Shown: positions 8,046 to 17,172, numbered from the stretch's first letter. The stretch: 64,000 bases of DNA from Rhodoblastus sp963727035 (GCA_963727035.1 CAVSEY010000011.1:1-64000); one strand, 5' to 3'. The notes: generated from the sequence alone by a model not told the origin. Made by a program: numbers and translations.

Positions 8046-8075
8046 GATTGCTGACCGGTGTTGCAAAAATGCCTC
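8046..8075. promoter_or_regulatory. recurrent motif upstream of porin copy 1
   Basis: GATTGCTGACCGGTGTTGCA followed by aaaatgcctc lies about 110-140 bp upstream of the porin start. A partial copy (TGTTGCAAAAGTGCCTC) is at 9077-9093 upstream of porin copy 2, and a third form (GATTGCTGACGCGTGTTGCA) is at 23416-23435. Its function is unknown; a regulator site or a small repeat family are both possible. Confidence 0.4.
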
Positions 8076-8140
8076 GAATTTGGGCATCGCGGCCGTAAAG
8101 CCTGTTATGTTTCAAATCCTTGCGGCATTACGCCTCGCCG

Positions 8141-8171
8141 CAAAAGAAAGGCCCGGTCCTTAGACCGGGCC
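8141..8171 (-). terminator. Rho-independent terminator of porin gene copy 2
   Basis: The same 9-bp stem as at copy 1 occurs here (8150-8158 with 8163-8171). The loop is one base shorter (ctta) and the same minus-strand T-rich tail follows (8141-8149). It was copied together with the gene. Confidence 0.85.
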
Positions 8172-8203
8172 CGATCGGGAAAATTCCCTGATCCTTTTGG
8201 ATC

Positions 8204-8956
8204 TCAGTACTTGGCGACGACCGGCGCCGGCGAGCTGAACAGGTAAGCCAGGCCGATGCGGACGCTGTTGACCGAGTTCTGGATGCGGAACGGCGTGAAG
8301 GCGGGGCTCACGAACATGTTGTTGTTGCCGAAATCGTAGTAGCGATATTCGACGCGGCCGACCCAGTTCGGGGTGAAGGCGTATTCGACGCCGCCGCCGA
8401 CGTCAAAGCCGGAGGCCGTGGTGCTCTGCGAGAGATAGACGGGGAAGGTCGCGTCGGTGAGCGAGGCGGTGGCGCCGCCCCAGGCCGCGCCGCCGATGGC
8501 GTAGAACAGGGCGCGGTCATAGGCGATGCCGACACGGCCGTTGATCGACGCCAGCCAGTTCATGGCCGACTTCTGGTTCATCACGTCGCCCGCGAGAATC
8601 GGACCGAAACTGACCGGCGCGAAATAGGTGCGGTTCTGGTTGTTCGAGGTGCCCTGGAAGTCGCCTTCGAGGCCGACGACGAAGCTCTGGTTGATCTGGT
8701 AGTTATAGCCGACGTAGCCGCCGCCCATGACGCCAGAGGTGTTCATCGAGTTCGAGGTCCAACCGTTGGCCACATTAGCCAGGCTGCTCGAGGCGAACGC
8801 GCCGCCGATGTCGGCGCCGACGTAGAAGCCGGTCCAGGAGAACACCGGGGTCGGAGCGATATAAACCGGGGCTTCCTTGCGCGAGGGCAGGTCAGCCGCG
8901 AAAGCCGATCCGGCCAGAGCCGCAAAAGCGACCGTGGAGAGAAGAAGAGTGCGCAT
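8204..8956 (-). CDS. Omp25/31-family outer-membrane beta-barrel protein, copy 2
   Basis: This 250-residue protein has the signal peptide MRTLLLSTVAFAALAGSAFA and an otherwise copy-1-identical barrel, with Val instead of Ala in APTPVFSW. The start ATG at 8956 follows AAGGAAGGAAAA, a stronger ribosome site than copy 1 has. It lies directly upstream of copy 1 on the same strand, but each copy has its own terminator and promoter region, so the two are separate transcription units. The near-complete nucleotide identity implies recent duplication or gene conversion. Confidence 0.92.
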   Translation of the reverse strand: MRTLLLSTVAFAALAGSAFAADLPSRKEAPVYIAPTPVFSWTGFYVGADIGGAFASSSLANVANGWTSNSMNTSGVMGGGYVGYNYQINQSFVVGLEGDFQGTSNNQNRTYFAPVSFGPILAGDVMNQKSAMNWLASINGRVGIAYDRALFYAIGGAAWGGATASLTDATFPVYLSQSTTASGFDVGGGVEYAFTPNWVGRVEYRYYDFGNNNMFVSPAFTPFRIQNSVNSVRIGLAYLFSSPAPVVAKY

Positions 8957-9445
8957 TGAATTTTCCTTCCTTGTTAAAGCCAGTAACGACCGCAAGCCGC
9001 TATCGTGCCGGGAACTTAATTCGGCCTATGGCTCAAAGCCAGCCGAAAAAGCCGCTGTCGGCTTGATTGTCGTGGCATGTTGCAAAAGTGCCTCACTCGG
9101 ATAGCGTATTCGCCGGGGGTGGCGGAGACGCCGCCTAAGGACAATCGATGACAAAAATTTGATAAAGCATTAAGGACGGCAGTCCGCATGTAACATTTGC
9201 CATTTGTTAGCCATACCGAAAAAATAAATGGCTCCATTTCTTTCAATGCGGCGCACGCGGCGCGCGAGATTCGTTTGTGGCTGCAAAAAGGCGATCCCTC
9301 GGCAGCCAGTTCCTGCCGCCTTTTGCGAAATTTACCTTTCGGGAGCGTAAGCGCGGCCGCTGCGGCCGGGGCGGAGATATGAAACAATCTTCGATCGCGG
9401 GACGCGAATTGCTGATTGTGGAAAATTTTCGCGAAATTCGTGGCG
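8957..9445. other. gene-free stretch between porin copy 2 and the MFS gene
   Basis: About 490 bp hold the porin copy 2 leader, the partial motif TGTTGCAAAAGTGCCTC at 9077-9093 and a locally AT-rich stretch at 9150-9240. Open frames here have no recognisable family or coding bias, and I see no RNA gene. Confidence 0.5.
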
Positions 9446-10867
9446 TCAAAATGGCCCGTTTCTTGCTTCAGTACGATTCCTGACGGCCGGCGCGCCGGCG
9501 AGCGCGGCGCCCGCATCGTGAGGCAGGCGAAAGAAAATCAGCGCTGAGGCGGCGGAAATCGCGGCGACGACGAAAAAGGCCGGCGGGAAGTCGTGATAGT
9601 CGATCGCGCCGCCCGGCGACAAACGGCGCGTCGCCTCGACGACAGCGGCGGCGACGGCGACGCCGCAGGACAGGGCCAGTTGCTGGGCGACCGACGACAG
9701 GCTCGTGGCGCTGCTCATGCGCTCCTGCGCGACATCAGCGTAAGCCAGCGCGTTCAAGGCGGTGAACTGGAGGGAGCGGAAGAACCCGCCGACGAAAAGC
9801 CCGATCAGCAAAATCGACTGGGGCGTTCCGGGGTGGAAAAAGCCATAGAGGGCGAGAAAGGCCGAACTGATCAGGGCGTTGAACAAGAGCGTGGCGCGAA
9901 AGCCGAATCAATTCAGGGTGATCTGAGCCGTCGCTTTCATCACCAGAGCGCCGGCGGTGGCGACGAATGTGGTCAGCCCGGACTGGAAGGGCGTCATGCC
10001 GAATCCGAGCTGGAGCAGCAAAGGCAAGAGGAAAGGCGTGGCGCCGACGCCGATTCGGAACAGGAAACCGCCCACGACGCTGGCCCAATAGGTTTGTATG
10101 CGCAGCAGGCGCAAATCGAGAATCGGTTTGGAGAAGCTCACGGCGTGCCGGATGTAGAAGGCCACGAGAATCGCGCCGGCGCCGATCAGGGCCAGATTGA
10201 CGCCGGGCGCGATGAAATCGCGCCCCAGGACCGTCAGGCCGAAAATCAGGCTCGAAAGGCCAAATCCCGACAGGACAAAGCCCTTGCGGTCGAAGGGCGT
10301 GACGTTCTCGTCGCGGATGTCGGGGATATAGAGGCTCGCGAGGACCACGCCCGCCACGCCGACCGGCACATTGATCCAGAAATTCCAGCGCCAGTGGAAA
10401 TAGGTCGAGATGAAGCCGCCGAGCGGGGGCCCCAGAATCGGGCCGATGAGGGCCGGCATGGTGAGAAAGGCCATGGCGCGCACGATCTCGCTGCGATCGA
10501 CCGAGCGGAGCAAGGTCAGGCGCCCGACCGGGGTCATCATCGCCGCGCCGCAGCCCTGGAAAATCCGGGCGGCGACGAATTGGGGCAGGGTGCTGGACAG
10601 GCCGCAGAAGATCGAGCCGAGGGTGAAAACGGCGATCGCCGAGCGGAAGACCCGCCTTGTTCCAAATCGGTCCGCCGCCCAGCCCGAGGCCGGGATGAAG
10701 ACCGCCTGGGCCAGAAGATAGGAGGTCATCGCCAGTTTCAGCGCGATCGGGTCCTGTTTCAGATCGCGCGCGATGGCCGGAAGCGACGTCGCGATGATCG
10801 TGGAGTCGAGATTCTCCATGAAAAGCGCGACGGCGACGATCAGCGGCGTGAGAATGAAAGGGCGCAA
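9446..10867 (-). pseudogene. DHA2-family (EmrB/QacA) MFS exporter interrupted by an in-frame TGA
   Basis: This drug:H+ antiporter-2 frame spans about 473 codons. Motif A is split over FIPASGWAADRFGTRRVF, and motif C is LIGPILGPPLGGFISTYFHW. N-terminal LDSTIIATSLPAIARDL is the DHA2 motif D1. At 9910-9908 a TGA stop interrupts ...ATAQITLN * FGFRATLLFNA..., and the same frame then continues to 9446. A CGA-to-TGA transition (Arg) explains it exactly, so this is a nonsense change rather than an indel. The upstream half alone lacks the last helices and is unlikely to work. The TTG start at 10867 has only a weak ribosome site, and it lies 30 bp after the GNAT gene on the same strand. Confidence 0.85.
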
Positions 10868-10897
10868 GGCGGCAACCGGCGACGGGAACGCTTGTTT

Positions 10898-12064
10898 CTA
10901 GATAGCCGTCGGCGTGGGGCAGGGAAACTTCTTTTCCGTCGGGTCAGGCAAATCGCCGCCAGGCGGGCAGGGCGCCGCCTTGGCGCGGGCGAGACGGCGC
11001 AGGAGCGAATCGACGGGAAGGCCACAATCGGCCAGCGCGTGGACTGCGTGTTTCGCCAGCGGGCGCAGGCGGGAAAAGGCGAAGGCCGCCACGGCGCCAC
11101 GTGCGTTGAACGGGCGATAAAGCGCGCCCATCGCCGTCGCGCCGGTGGCGAAGGCCAATTTATAGGGATCGGCCGGCGGCAGGAAATCGAAACGCCTGAT
11201 TCCCTCGGCGGCGAGCGCGGGCAGGAGCATCACGGTCAAAACGTGGCCGGGCGCGCCCTCGGCCAGATCGGCGTCATAGGCGCCGATCAGCGAGCAATAG
11301 GCGCCTTCGCGGCGCAGGCCGATCTCGACCGCACAGAGACGCGCGCCGGCCCACAGCCGGTGCGCGCGCAGAACTCCTTTTCCGGCGAGCGCGAGCACGC
11401 AGGCGACGACATCGGCGTCGGACAGCGAGGCGCTATGGCGCCGGCGCCGGCGCAGCCACTCGCTCTTGAAGGCCAGCGCCTGTTCGGCCGCCTCGCGGCG
11501 CGCGGACGCGCCGGCGACCGCCTCGAGGCGCAGGTCGCCATGCGCCGCGAGCCTTTTCATGCGCCGCTCGATGCTGCGATGGCGCCGGAGTCCGAGGCCG
11601 AGATCGACATAAGGCGCGGCGAGTCTCGAGGGGTCGGCGGCGACGATCTGGGCGCCACAGGCGGCGAGAACGCCATCGGCGCGCAGGCCGGAAAGGGCCA
11701 GCAGGTCGATGTCGCTCCAGCCGGCGATCTCCGCTTCGGCGGCGGCGAACCAGGCCGGGCGGCGCGGGTCGGGGAGAGCAAGCGCGTCGCCATATTGGGC
11801 GAGCGGCTCGCCCAGCCAGCGGGCGACGGTCGCGCCGCACAACCGCTGGATTTGCAGGGGCAGCAGCATGACCAGCCGGCCATTTTCGCGCACGGCGACA
11901 AGCCTTGCGGTCGATGCGGCGGATTCGCAGCTGAGCCGCCAGGCCGGCGTCTGGAAGCCGGTCGCCTCCGGCGTTGCCTGTTCCAGCGCCCGCCATTCGG
12001 CGGCGACGCCTTCGATCGCGGCCCAACTCGCCAGCGTGCGCGCCGTGATCGAAGAACCGCTCAT
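10898..12064 (-). CDS. CelD/BioF2-like GNAT-fold acyltransferase
   Basis: This is a 388-residue protein of the GNAT_acetyltransf_6 (CelD-like, FemAB-related) type. The central part reads LGLRRHRSIERRMKRLAAHG, then KSEWLRRRRRHSASL, then the acyl-CoA-side region GARLCAVEIGLRREGAYCSL and IGAYDADLAEGAPGHVLTV; FDFLPPADPYKLAFATGA closes the fold. Such proteins acylate polysaccharides or transfer aminoacyl groups; the substrate here is unknown. Its ATG overlaps the stop of the upstream cupin gene (ATGA at 12064-12061), so the two are translationally coupled, and the MFS exporter follows 30 bp later. Confidence 0.82.
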   Translation of the reverse strand: MSGSSITARTLASWAAIEGVAAEWRALEQATPEATGFQTPAWRLSCESAASTARLVAVRENGRLVMLLPLQIQRLCGATVARWLGEPLAQYGDALALPDPRRPAWFAAAEAEIAGWSDIDLLALSGLRADGVLAACGAQIVAADPSRLAAPYVDLGLGLRRHRSIERRMKRLAAHGDLRLEAVAGASARREAAEQALAFKSEWLRRRRRHSASLSDADVVACVLALAGKGVLRAHRLWAGARLCAVEIGLRREGAYCSLIGAYDADLAEGAPGHVLTVMLLPALAAEGIRRFDFLPPADPYKLAFATGATAMGALYRPFNARGAVAAFAFSRLRPLAKHAVHALADCGLPVDSLLRRLARAKAAPCPPGGDLPDPTEKKFPCPTPTAI

Positions 12065-13074
12065 CGCGTCACCCGGTAGGGCGCAATGTCGACGAAGCCG
12101 CCGGGGGCGACGGGATCGACGCGGAAATCGACGTTCAGATCGAGCCGCGCCGGCCGGCGGCGCCTGAGTTGCCCGGTCAGCGCCTTATGCGCTCCGGCGA
12201 CGCCGAACTTGACCAGCGCGGCAGGGCCGCGGGCTTTTCGCGACAGGTCGCGGTCGCCGAACCAGGGCCGCAACAGGCCATTGGCGTAATCCACCGCATA
12301 GCCGGCGCGCAACTCGTCGGTCCAATGTTCGGTGGTGAAGGATATGTTGACGCAATCCTCGTTGACGATCCGGTGCGGGCAGGCGCGCGGCCATGTCGCC
12401 CAGTCGCCGGCATCGAGGTCCACAACCATGGCCTGGGCGTCGAAGGAGGCGTTGTAGGGCAGGTCGGTGTCGCGGTCGCGCTTGAGGACGATTTTTTCCA
12501 GCGCCCGTTGCGGCAGGAAAGGCGCGGCGGCGGGATAGATAAAGGCGCGCTTGCGCCCGCGCACCTGCCACAGGCTTTGGCCGGGCACGTCGCTGTGATA
12601 GGCGACCGACATTTTCGGCGAGGAAATGAGCACGCTCATCGAGCGGCGATAGGAGCGGAAGCCCGGAACGTGATCGGCGATTTCGCCGAAAAGGGCGTCG
12701 AGAAGCGCGCCATAGGCCGGATCGGTCTCCTGAACGCGGCGCAGATGAAGCCAGAGATTGCCCGTGGCGACCGCCTTGACGACCTCTGCGCCGGAAAGGC
12801 CGCCAAGATCGCCTTCGCGCCACTGGCGCGGGTTGCGGACGTCGCGCGGCATGGTGTTGACATGGATTTTTTCGCGCGGCGTCGCGTCGATCAACCGGGT
12901 CAGGGCGGCGTCGGAAAAGAGCGAGCTCAAATGCGCCCGGTGACGCATGGCCAATGGGCGGCGGCCGAAATGCGCGGAATCCTCCGCGCGCCAATCGAGC
13001 AAATGGTCGGACATGAGCGTAATCCAACTGGCTTCTCGACTTTCCGGAAACGGAAAGGTCATGGCCATGATCAT
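12061..13074 (-). CDS. cupin/JmjC-like 2-oxoglutarate-Fe(II) oxygenase family protein
   Basis: This 337-residue protein has a cupin_8/JmjC-type core. AYHSDVPGQSLWQVRGRKRA gives the H-x-D pair (His160, Asp162), and CPHRIVNED gives the distal His234, together the usual Fe(II) triad. KRAFIYPA carries basic residues that could hold 2-oxoglutarate. The family hydroxylates protein side chains or small molecules; the target is not evident. No signal peptide is seen, so it is cytoplasmic. It leads a minus-strand row with the GNAT gene (4-bp overlap) and the MFS gene. Start ATG at 13074 or 13062 (MTFPFPES) cannot be separated. Confidence 0.8.
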   Translation of the reverse strand: MIMAMTFPFPESREASWITLMSDHLLDWRAEDSAHFGRRPLAMRHRAHLSSLFSDAALTRLIDATPREKIHVNTMPRDVRNPRQWREGDLGGLSGAEVVKAVATGNLWLHLRRVQETDPAYGALLDALFGEIADHVPGFRSYRRSMSVLISSPKMSVAYHSDVPGQSLWQVRGRKRAFIYPAAAPFLPQRALEKIVLKRDRDTDLPYNASFDAQAMVVDLDAGDWATWPRACPHRIVNEDCVNISFTTEHWTDELRAGYAVDYANGLLRPWFGDRDLSRKARGPAALVKFGVAGAHKALTGQLRRRRPARLDLNVDFRVDPVAPGGFVDIAPYRVTR

Positions 13075-13182
13075 GCCTCAAATCGACATCGAATTCGGCG
13101 GAAGCCTTAAAAACTGGTTAGCTTTAATCGTAAACAGTCCGATCCCGCCCGCGTGGGGCCGGAGCGATCAGCGGAGAAAGTC

Positions 13183-13777
13183 ATGACGAACATGACGGCG
13201 AACCCCAAGGTCGACGCCTTTTTGCAGCACGCCAAAAAGTGGCGAGAAGAGTTTGAAAAGCTGCGAATAATCGCGCTTGACTGCGGATTGGCCGAAGAGC
13301 TGAAATGGGGCCAGCCCTGTTACACGTTTCAGGACCGGAACATCGTCCTGATTCATGGGTTCAAGGACTATTGCGCGCTGCTGTTCTTCAAGGGCGCTTT
13401 GATGAAGGACGCGAACAGCCTTCTCACCCGGCAAACCGAGAACGTTCAAGCCGGGCGGCAGGTCCGGTTCGCCAATGTCCAGCAGATCGTCGAGCGGGAG
13501 GCGATCCTGAAATCCTATATTCTCGAAGCGGTTGAAGTGGAAAAATCCGGAGTCCGGGTCAGCGTCAGGCAGACCGCCGATTTCGCGGTTTGCGAAGAAT
13601 TCAGGCGCAAATTGGAAGAGACTCCCGCTTTGAAGGCCGCCTTCGACGTTTTGACGCCGGGAAGGCAACGCGCCTATCTGCTGCATTTTTCCGCGCCCAA
13701 ACAGGCGAAGACTCGCGAAGTCGCGGATCGAAAAGAATATTGCGAAAATTCTCGACGGCCTTGGATTGAACGATTAG
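13183..13777 (+). pseudogene. YdeI/DUF1801-family protein, frame shifted near the C-terminus
   Basis: The fold reads AEELKWGQPCYTFQDRNIVL and then GFKDYCALLFFKGALMKD, typical of the YdeI (bacteriocin-protection/DUF1801) family. The start ATG at 13183 follows GGAGAAAG. After SAPKQAKTRE, at about 13723-13732, the frame shifts by one extra base. The conserved ending RIEKNIAKILDGLGLND and stop (13777) lie in the other frame. In the uncorrected frame the protein runs on to 13902 with arginine-rich nonsense. With the base removed it would be 197 residues, the normal family length. The biochemical role of this family is poorly defined. Confidence 0.83.
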
Positions 13778-14024
13778 AGCCTTTTCCGCGGGGGCGCCCG
13801 GCGTCGCCAGCCATTCGGGCGGTTGAAGGGCAATGCTTCGAACGGCGGAAAAAGTGTCGACTCTGCCGACCTTCGTCAGATGTTGAACGCCAAGCCCGAT
13901 AATATTTTATTATCGCACTGCCGCGGTTTGAAACCTGCGCGAGAAATGCTATGAGCACGCGCCAACTCGTGGCCGCCGCCCCAAAGCAATTTGTCCGGCG
14001 CCTTTTCCGCCGATGGAGCTGGCA

Positions 14025-15509
14025 ATGAACGTTTTTCCCCAATTGACCGAAGCCTTGACCTTTGACGACGTGCTGCTGCGCCCCGGTCATTCCGAGGTCA
14101 TGCCGTCCGAGGTCGCGATCAAGACCCGTCTGGCGCGCGACATCGAGCTGAACCTGCCGATCCTGTCCTCGGCGATGGACACGGTGACCGAGGCGCGGCT
14201 CGCCATCGCCATGGCCCAGGCCGGCGGCATCGGGGTCATCCACCGCAATTTCGATCCAGCCGACCAGGCCGAGGAGGTCCGCCGCGTCAAACGTTACGAA
14301 AGCGGCATGGTCGTCAATCCGATCACCATTTTCCCCGACGAGACGCTGGCCGACGCCCTCGCCTTGATGAGCCGCCATTCGATTTCCGGCATTCCGGTGG
14401 TCGCGCGCGGGGCAGATGGCAAGCCGGGCAAGCTGGTCGGCATCCTCACCAATCGCGACGTGCGTTTCGCCGACAATCCGGCCCAGCCGGTCTCGGAACT
14501 GATGACGAAGAACCTCGTCACCGTGCGCGAAGGCGTGACCAAGGACGAGGCCCGCCGCCTCCTGCACCAGCACCGCATCGAAAAGCTGCTGGTGGTGGAC
14601 GCCGATTACCGCTGCGTCGGGCTGGTGACGGTCAAGGACATTGAAAAGGCCACCCTTCACCCCTCGGCCTGCAAGGATTCTGCTGGCCGCCTGCGGGTCG
14701 CCGCCGCCTCGACCGTCGGCGACAAGGGTTTCGAGCGCGCGGAAATCCTGATCGACGCCGGTGTGGACTGCATCGTGCTGGACACGGCCCATGGCCACTC
14801 GCAATCCGTTCTCGACCAGGTCGCGCGCATAAAGCGGCTGTCCAACGCAGTCGCGGTGATCGCCGGCAATATCGCCACCGCCGACGGCGCCAAGGCCTTG
14901 ATCGACGCCGGCGCCGATGCGGTCAAGGTCGGCATCGGCCCGGGTTCGATCTGCACCACCCGCATCGTGGCGGGCGTCGGCGTCCCGCAACTCACCGCGG
15001 TGCTCGAAGCGGCGTCGGAGGCGAAGAAGGCCAATATTCCGGTGATCGCCGATGGCGGGATCAAATTTTCCGGCGATCTCGCCAAGGCGATCGCGGCCGG
15101 CGCCGATTCGGTGATGATCGGCTCGCTGCTCGCCGGAACCGAAGAAGCGCCTGGCGAAATGTTTCTCTATCAGGGCCGCTCCTTCAAGGCCTATCGCGGC
15201 ATGGGTTCGGTCGGCGCCATGGCGCGCGGCTCGGCGGACCGTTATTTCCAGCAGGACACCAAGGATCAGATGAAACTGGTGCCGGAAGGCATTGAAGGAC
15301 AAGTGCCTTATCGCGGCCCGGTCGGGCCGATCCTGCACCAGCTCGCGGGCGGCCTGCGCGCCGCCATGGGCTATGTCGGCGCCGCCACCATTCCTCAGTT
15401 CCAGCAGCGCGCGCGCTTCGTCCGCATCACCAACGCGGGCCTGCGCGAAAGCCACGTCCACGACGTGACGATCACGCGGGAAAGCCCGAATTACCCGACG
15501 GGCCATTGA
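14025..15509 (+). CDS. guaB: inosine-5'-monophosphate dehydrogenase
   Basis: IMPDH oxidises IMP to XMP with NAD+, the committed step of GMP synthesis. Seen are EALTFDDVLLRPGHSEV, two CBS domains at roughly residues 95-205 (SGIPVV ... ILTNRDVRF ... KLLVVDADYRCVGLVT), the catalytic-cysteine loop GPGSICTTRIVAGVGVPQ, and the flap YRGMGSVGAM. The length (494 residues) is normal. I prefer ATG 14025 (MNVFPQLTEAL) over 14013 because GGAG sits just before it. A TTG/ATG start of the next gene follows closely, so both may be co-transcribed. Confidence 0.97.
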   Translation: MNVFPQLTEALTFDDVLLRPGHSEVMPSEVAIKTRLARDIELNLPILSSAMDTVTEARLAIAMAQAGGIGVIHRNFDPADQAEEVRRVKRYESGMVVNPITIFPDETLADALALMSRHSISGIPVVARGADGKPGKLVGILTNRDVRFADNPAQPVSELMTKNLVTVREGVTKDEARRLLHQHRIEKLLVVDADYRCVGLVTVKDIEKATLHPSACKDSAGRLRVAAASTVGDKGFERAEILIDAGVDCIVLDTAHGHSQSVLDQVARIKRLSNAVAVIAGNIATADGAKALIDAGADAVKVGIGPGSICTTRIVAGVGVPQLTAVLEAASEAKKANIPVIADGGIKFSGDLAKAIAAGADSVMIGSLLAGTEEAPGEMFLYQGRSFKAYRGMGSVGAMARGSADRYFQQDTKDQMKLVPEGIEGQVPYRGPVGPILHQLAGGLRAAMGYVGAATIPQFQQRARFVRITNAGLRESHVHDVTITRESPNYPTGH

Positions 15510-15568
15510 CCGTTCGGCCGGCGCTCGCGCCAACTTGGCCCGCCGGGCGGCGGCTGGTAAAAACCTTC

Positions 15569-16447
15569 ATGCGCGCGATTCCAGCCAATGACCTGTCGCC
15601 TTTCGGGCAATACCGGCCCCGCGGCGCTCTGCGTTCGCTGCTGCATATCACCCGGAACGCCGGCGGCCACTGGCTTGGCCGGCGCATGGCGCTGCTGGTG
15701 CGGCGGATCGGGCTGCGCCGCCTGCGCGCCCGTCCGGTCGATGTGACGGTGGACACGCTCAAGGCGCGCATGCGGCTCTATCCCTTCAACAACGCCTGCG
15801 AAAAGCGCCTGTTGTTCACGCCGCAGTTCTCCGACCGCGAGGAGCGCCACTTTCTTGCCGAGCGAATCGCGCCGGGCATGATTTTTTTCGACATCGGCGC
15901 GGGATGCGGCGCCGGCAGCCTGTTCGTCGCCTTGCGCGCCGGCCCGCGCGCCAGGATTCTCGCAATCGAACCGCAGCCGATACTGTTCGAGCGGCTGGTC
16001 TACAATCTCGGCCAGAATCCGGCGGCGACCGTCAAGGCGCTGGCCTGCGCCGTGGCCGATGTCGACGGCCGCGCGACGCTGTTCGACAATCCGCGCGACC
16101 TGGCCCAGACCTCGATGCGAATCGTCGACGCCGAGACGGGCGGATCCTGCTTCAGTGTGGAGGCCAAATCTCTGGCGACGCTCGTCCACGACGAAGGTCT
16201 GCGCCGGATTGACCTGATGAAGCTCGATGTCGAGGGCGCCGAGGATCTGGTTCTGGAGCCTTTTCTGACCGGCGAGCCGGACTTCTTGTGGCCGCGCGCG
16301 CTGGTGCTGGCCTATTCGCCGGCGAAATGGGAGGTCGACCTGCTCGGCCTGCTGGAAAGCCGGGGCTATGTCCCCGTCGCGCGAACCAGGGTCTATGTCA
16401 TGTATGAGCGCAGGGGCTCCAGACGGGAGGCCGCCACCGATGACTGA
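15569..16447 (+). CDS. FkbM-family SAM-dependent methyltransferase
   Basis: This protein has about 292 residues. GMIFFDIGAGCGAGSLFVAL is motif I, ARILAIEPQPILFERLVYNL is motif II, and IDLMKLDVEGAEDLVLEPF is the FkbM signature. The family O-methylates sugars or lipids of surface polymers and secondary metabolites; the acceptor is unknown. The open frame reaches back to a TTG at 15506 that overlaps the guaB stop, but the ATG at 15569 is the first plausible start. The stop overlaps the next gene's ATG by 8 bases. Confidence 0.85.
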   Translation: MRAIPANDLSPFGQYRPRGALRSLLHITRNAGGHWLGRRMALLVRRIGLRRLRARPVDVTVDTLKARMRLYPFNNACEKRLLFTPQFSDREERHFLAERIAPGMIFFDIGAGCGAGSLFVALRAGPRARILAIEPQPILFERLVYNLGQNPAATVKALACAVADVDGRATLFDNPRDLAQTSMRIVDAETGGSCFSVEAKSLATLVHDEGLRRIDLMKLDVEGAEDLVLEPFLTGEPDFLWPRALVLAYSPAKWEVDLLGLLESRGYVPVARTRVYVMYERRGSRREAATDD

Positions 16448-17171
16448 CCGCCGCGTCACTGCCGCCGTCCTGGTGATCGGCGATGAAATCCTTTCGGGGC
16501 GCACGCGCGACACCAACAGCCAGTATATTGTCCATTACCTGCTCCAGATCGGCGTCGAGGCGCGCGAAATAAGGGTCGTGCCGGATGTCGAGGAGGAAAT
16601 CGTCGCCGCGCTGAACGCCTTGCGCGCGCGCTACGATTATGTATTCACCACCGGCGGCATCGGCCCGACCCATGACGACATCACCGCCGACGCGGTCGCC
16701 AGGGCCTTTGGGGTCGGACTTTCCGAGGACCCGCGCGCGATCGCGCTGCTGCTGCAGCGGATTCGTCCGGAAGACCTCAACGCGGCGCGCCGGCGCATGG
16801 CGCGAATCCCGCACGGCGCCGAACTGGTGGCCAATCCGCTCTCGATGGCGCCCGGATTCTGGATCGGCAATGTGATCGTCATGGCCGGCGTGCCGGCGGT
16901 GATGCAGGCCATGCTCGACGACGTGGCGCCGAAACTCGTCCGCGGCGCAACCATCCTGTCGGAAACCATCGACGTCCGCGGCCTGCCGGAAGGCGCTTAC
17001 GCCGCGGGTCTTGCCGAAATCGCCAAGGCGTTTCCGCAAGTGTCGATCGGCTCCTATCCGTCTCTGCGGGACGGAAGATTCTACAACCAGATCATTTTGC
17101 GCGGCCGCGACGCGGGCGTTCTGGCGGCGGCCGCGGAACAGACTCGCGCCATGCTCCAGCAGCTGGGGTGA
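16440..17171 (+). CDS. CinA-like MoaB/Mog-domain molybdopterin-binding protein
   Basis: This 243-residue protein is the N-terminal COG1058 half of CinA without the C-terminal amidase half. AAVLVIGDEILSGRTRDTNS and YDYVFTTGGIGPTHDDITAD are the MoaB/MogA signature loops, and IVMAGVPAVMQAMLDD follows. In CinA this domain acts as an ADP-ribose pyrophosphatase in NAD recycling; stand-alone versions are common in alphaproteobacteria. The start ATG at 16440 lies inside the end of the FkbM gene. A 21-bp inverted repeat begins two bases after the stop. Confidence 0.88.
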   Translation: MTDRRVTAAVLVIGDEILSGRTRDTNSQYIVHYLLQIGVEAREIRVVPDVEEEIVAALNALRARYDYVFTTGGIGPTHDDITADAVARAFGVGLSEDPRAIALLLQRIRPEDLNAARRRMARIPHGAELVANPLSMAPGFWIGNVIVMAGVPAVMQAMLDDVAPKLVRGATILSETIDVRGLPEGAYAAGLAEIAKAFPQVSIGSYPSLRDGRFYNQIILRGRDAGVLAAAAEQTRAMLQQLG

Positions 17172-17172
17172 A

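Larger units (their letters stand above)
8141..8963. repeat. tandem duplication unit 2 (porin gene plus terminator)
   Basis: Partner of the block at 7121-7945. The copied segment covers the terminator and the coding sequence but not the promoter region. Confidence 0.9.

Noticed and set aside
9016..9516. 166-codon minus-strand frame upstream of the porin pair
   Set aside because: No homology, and mixed composition across a promoter region and the 3' end of the MFS gene; considered non-coding.
9593..12079. 828-codon plus-strand open frame rich in Gly, Arg, Gln and Glu
   Set aside because: It lies antisense to the MFS and GNAT genes and mirrors their codon structure; no domain is visible, as expected for a GC-rich shadow frame.
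13674..15533. 619-codon minus-strand open frame over guaB
   Set aside because: It is a shadow of the guaB reading frame; IMPDH motifs on the plus strand are unmistakable.
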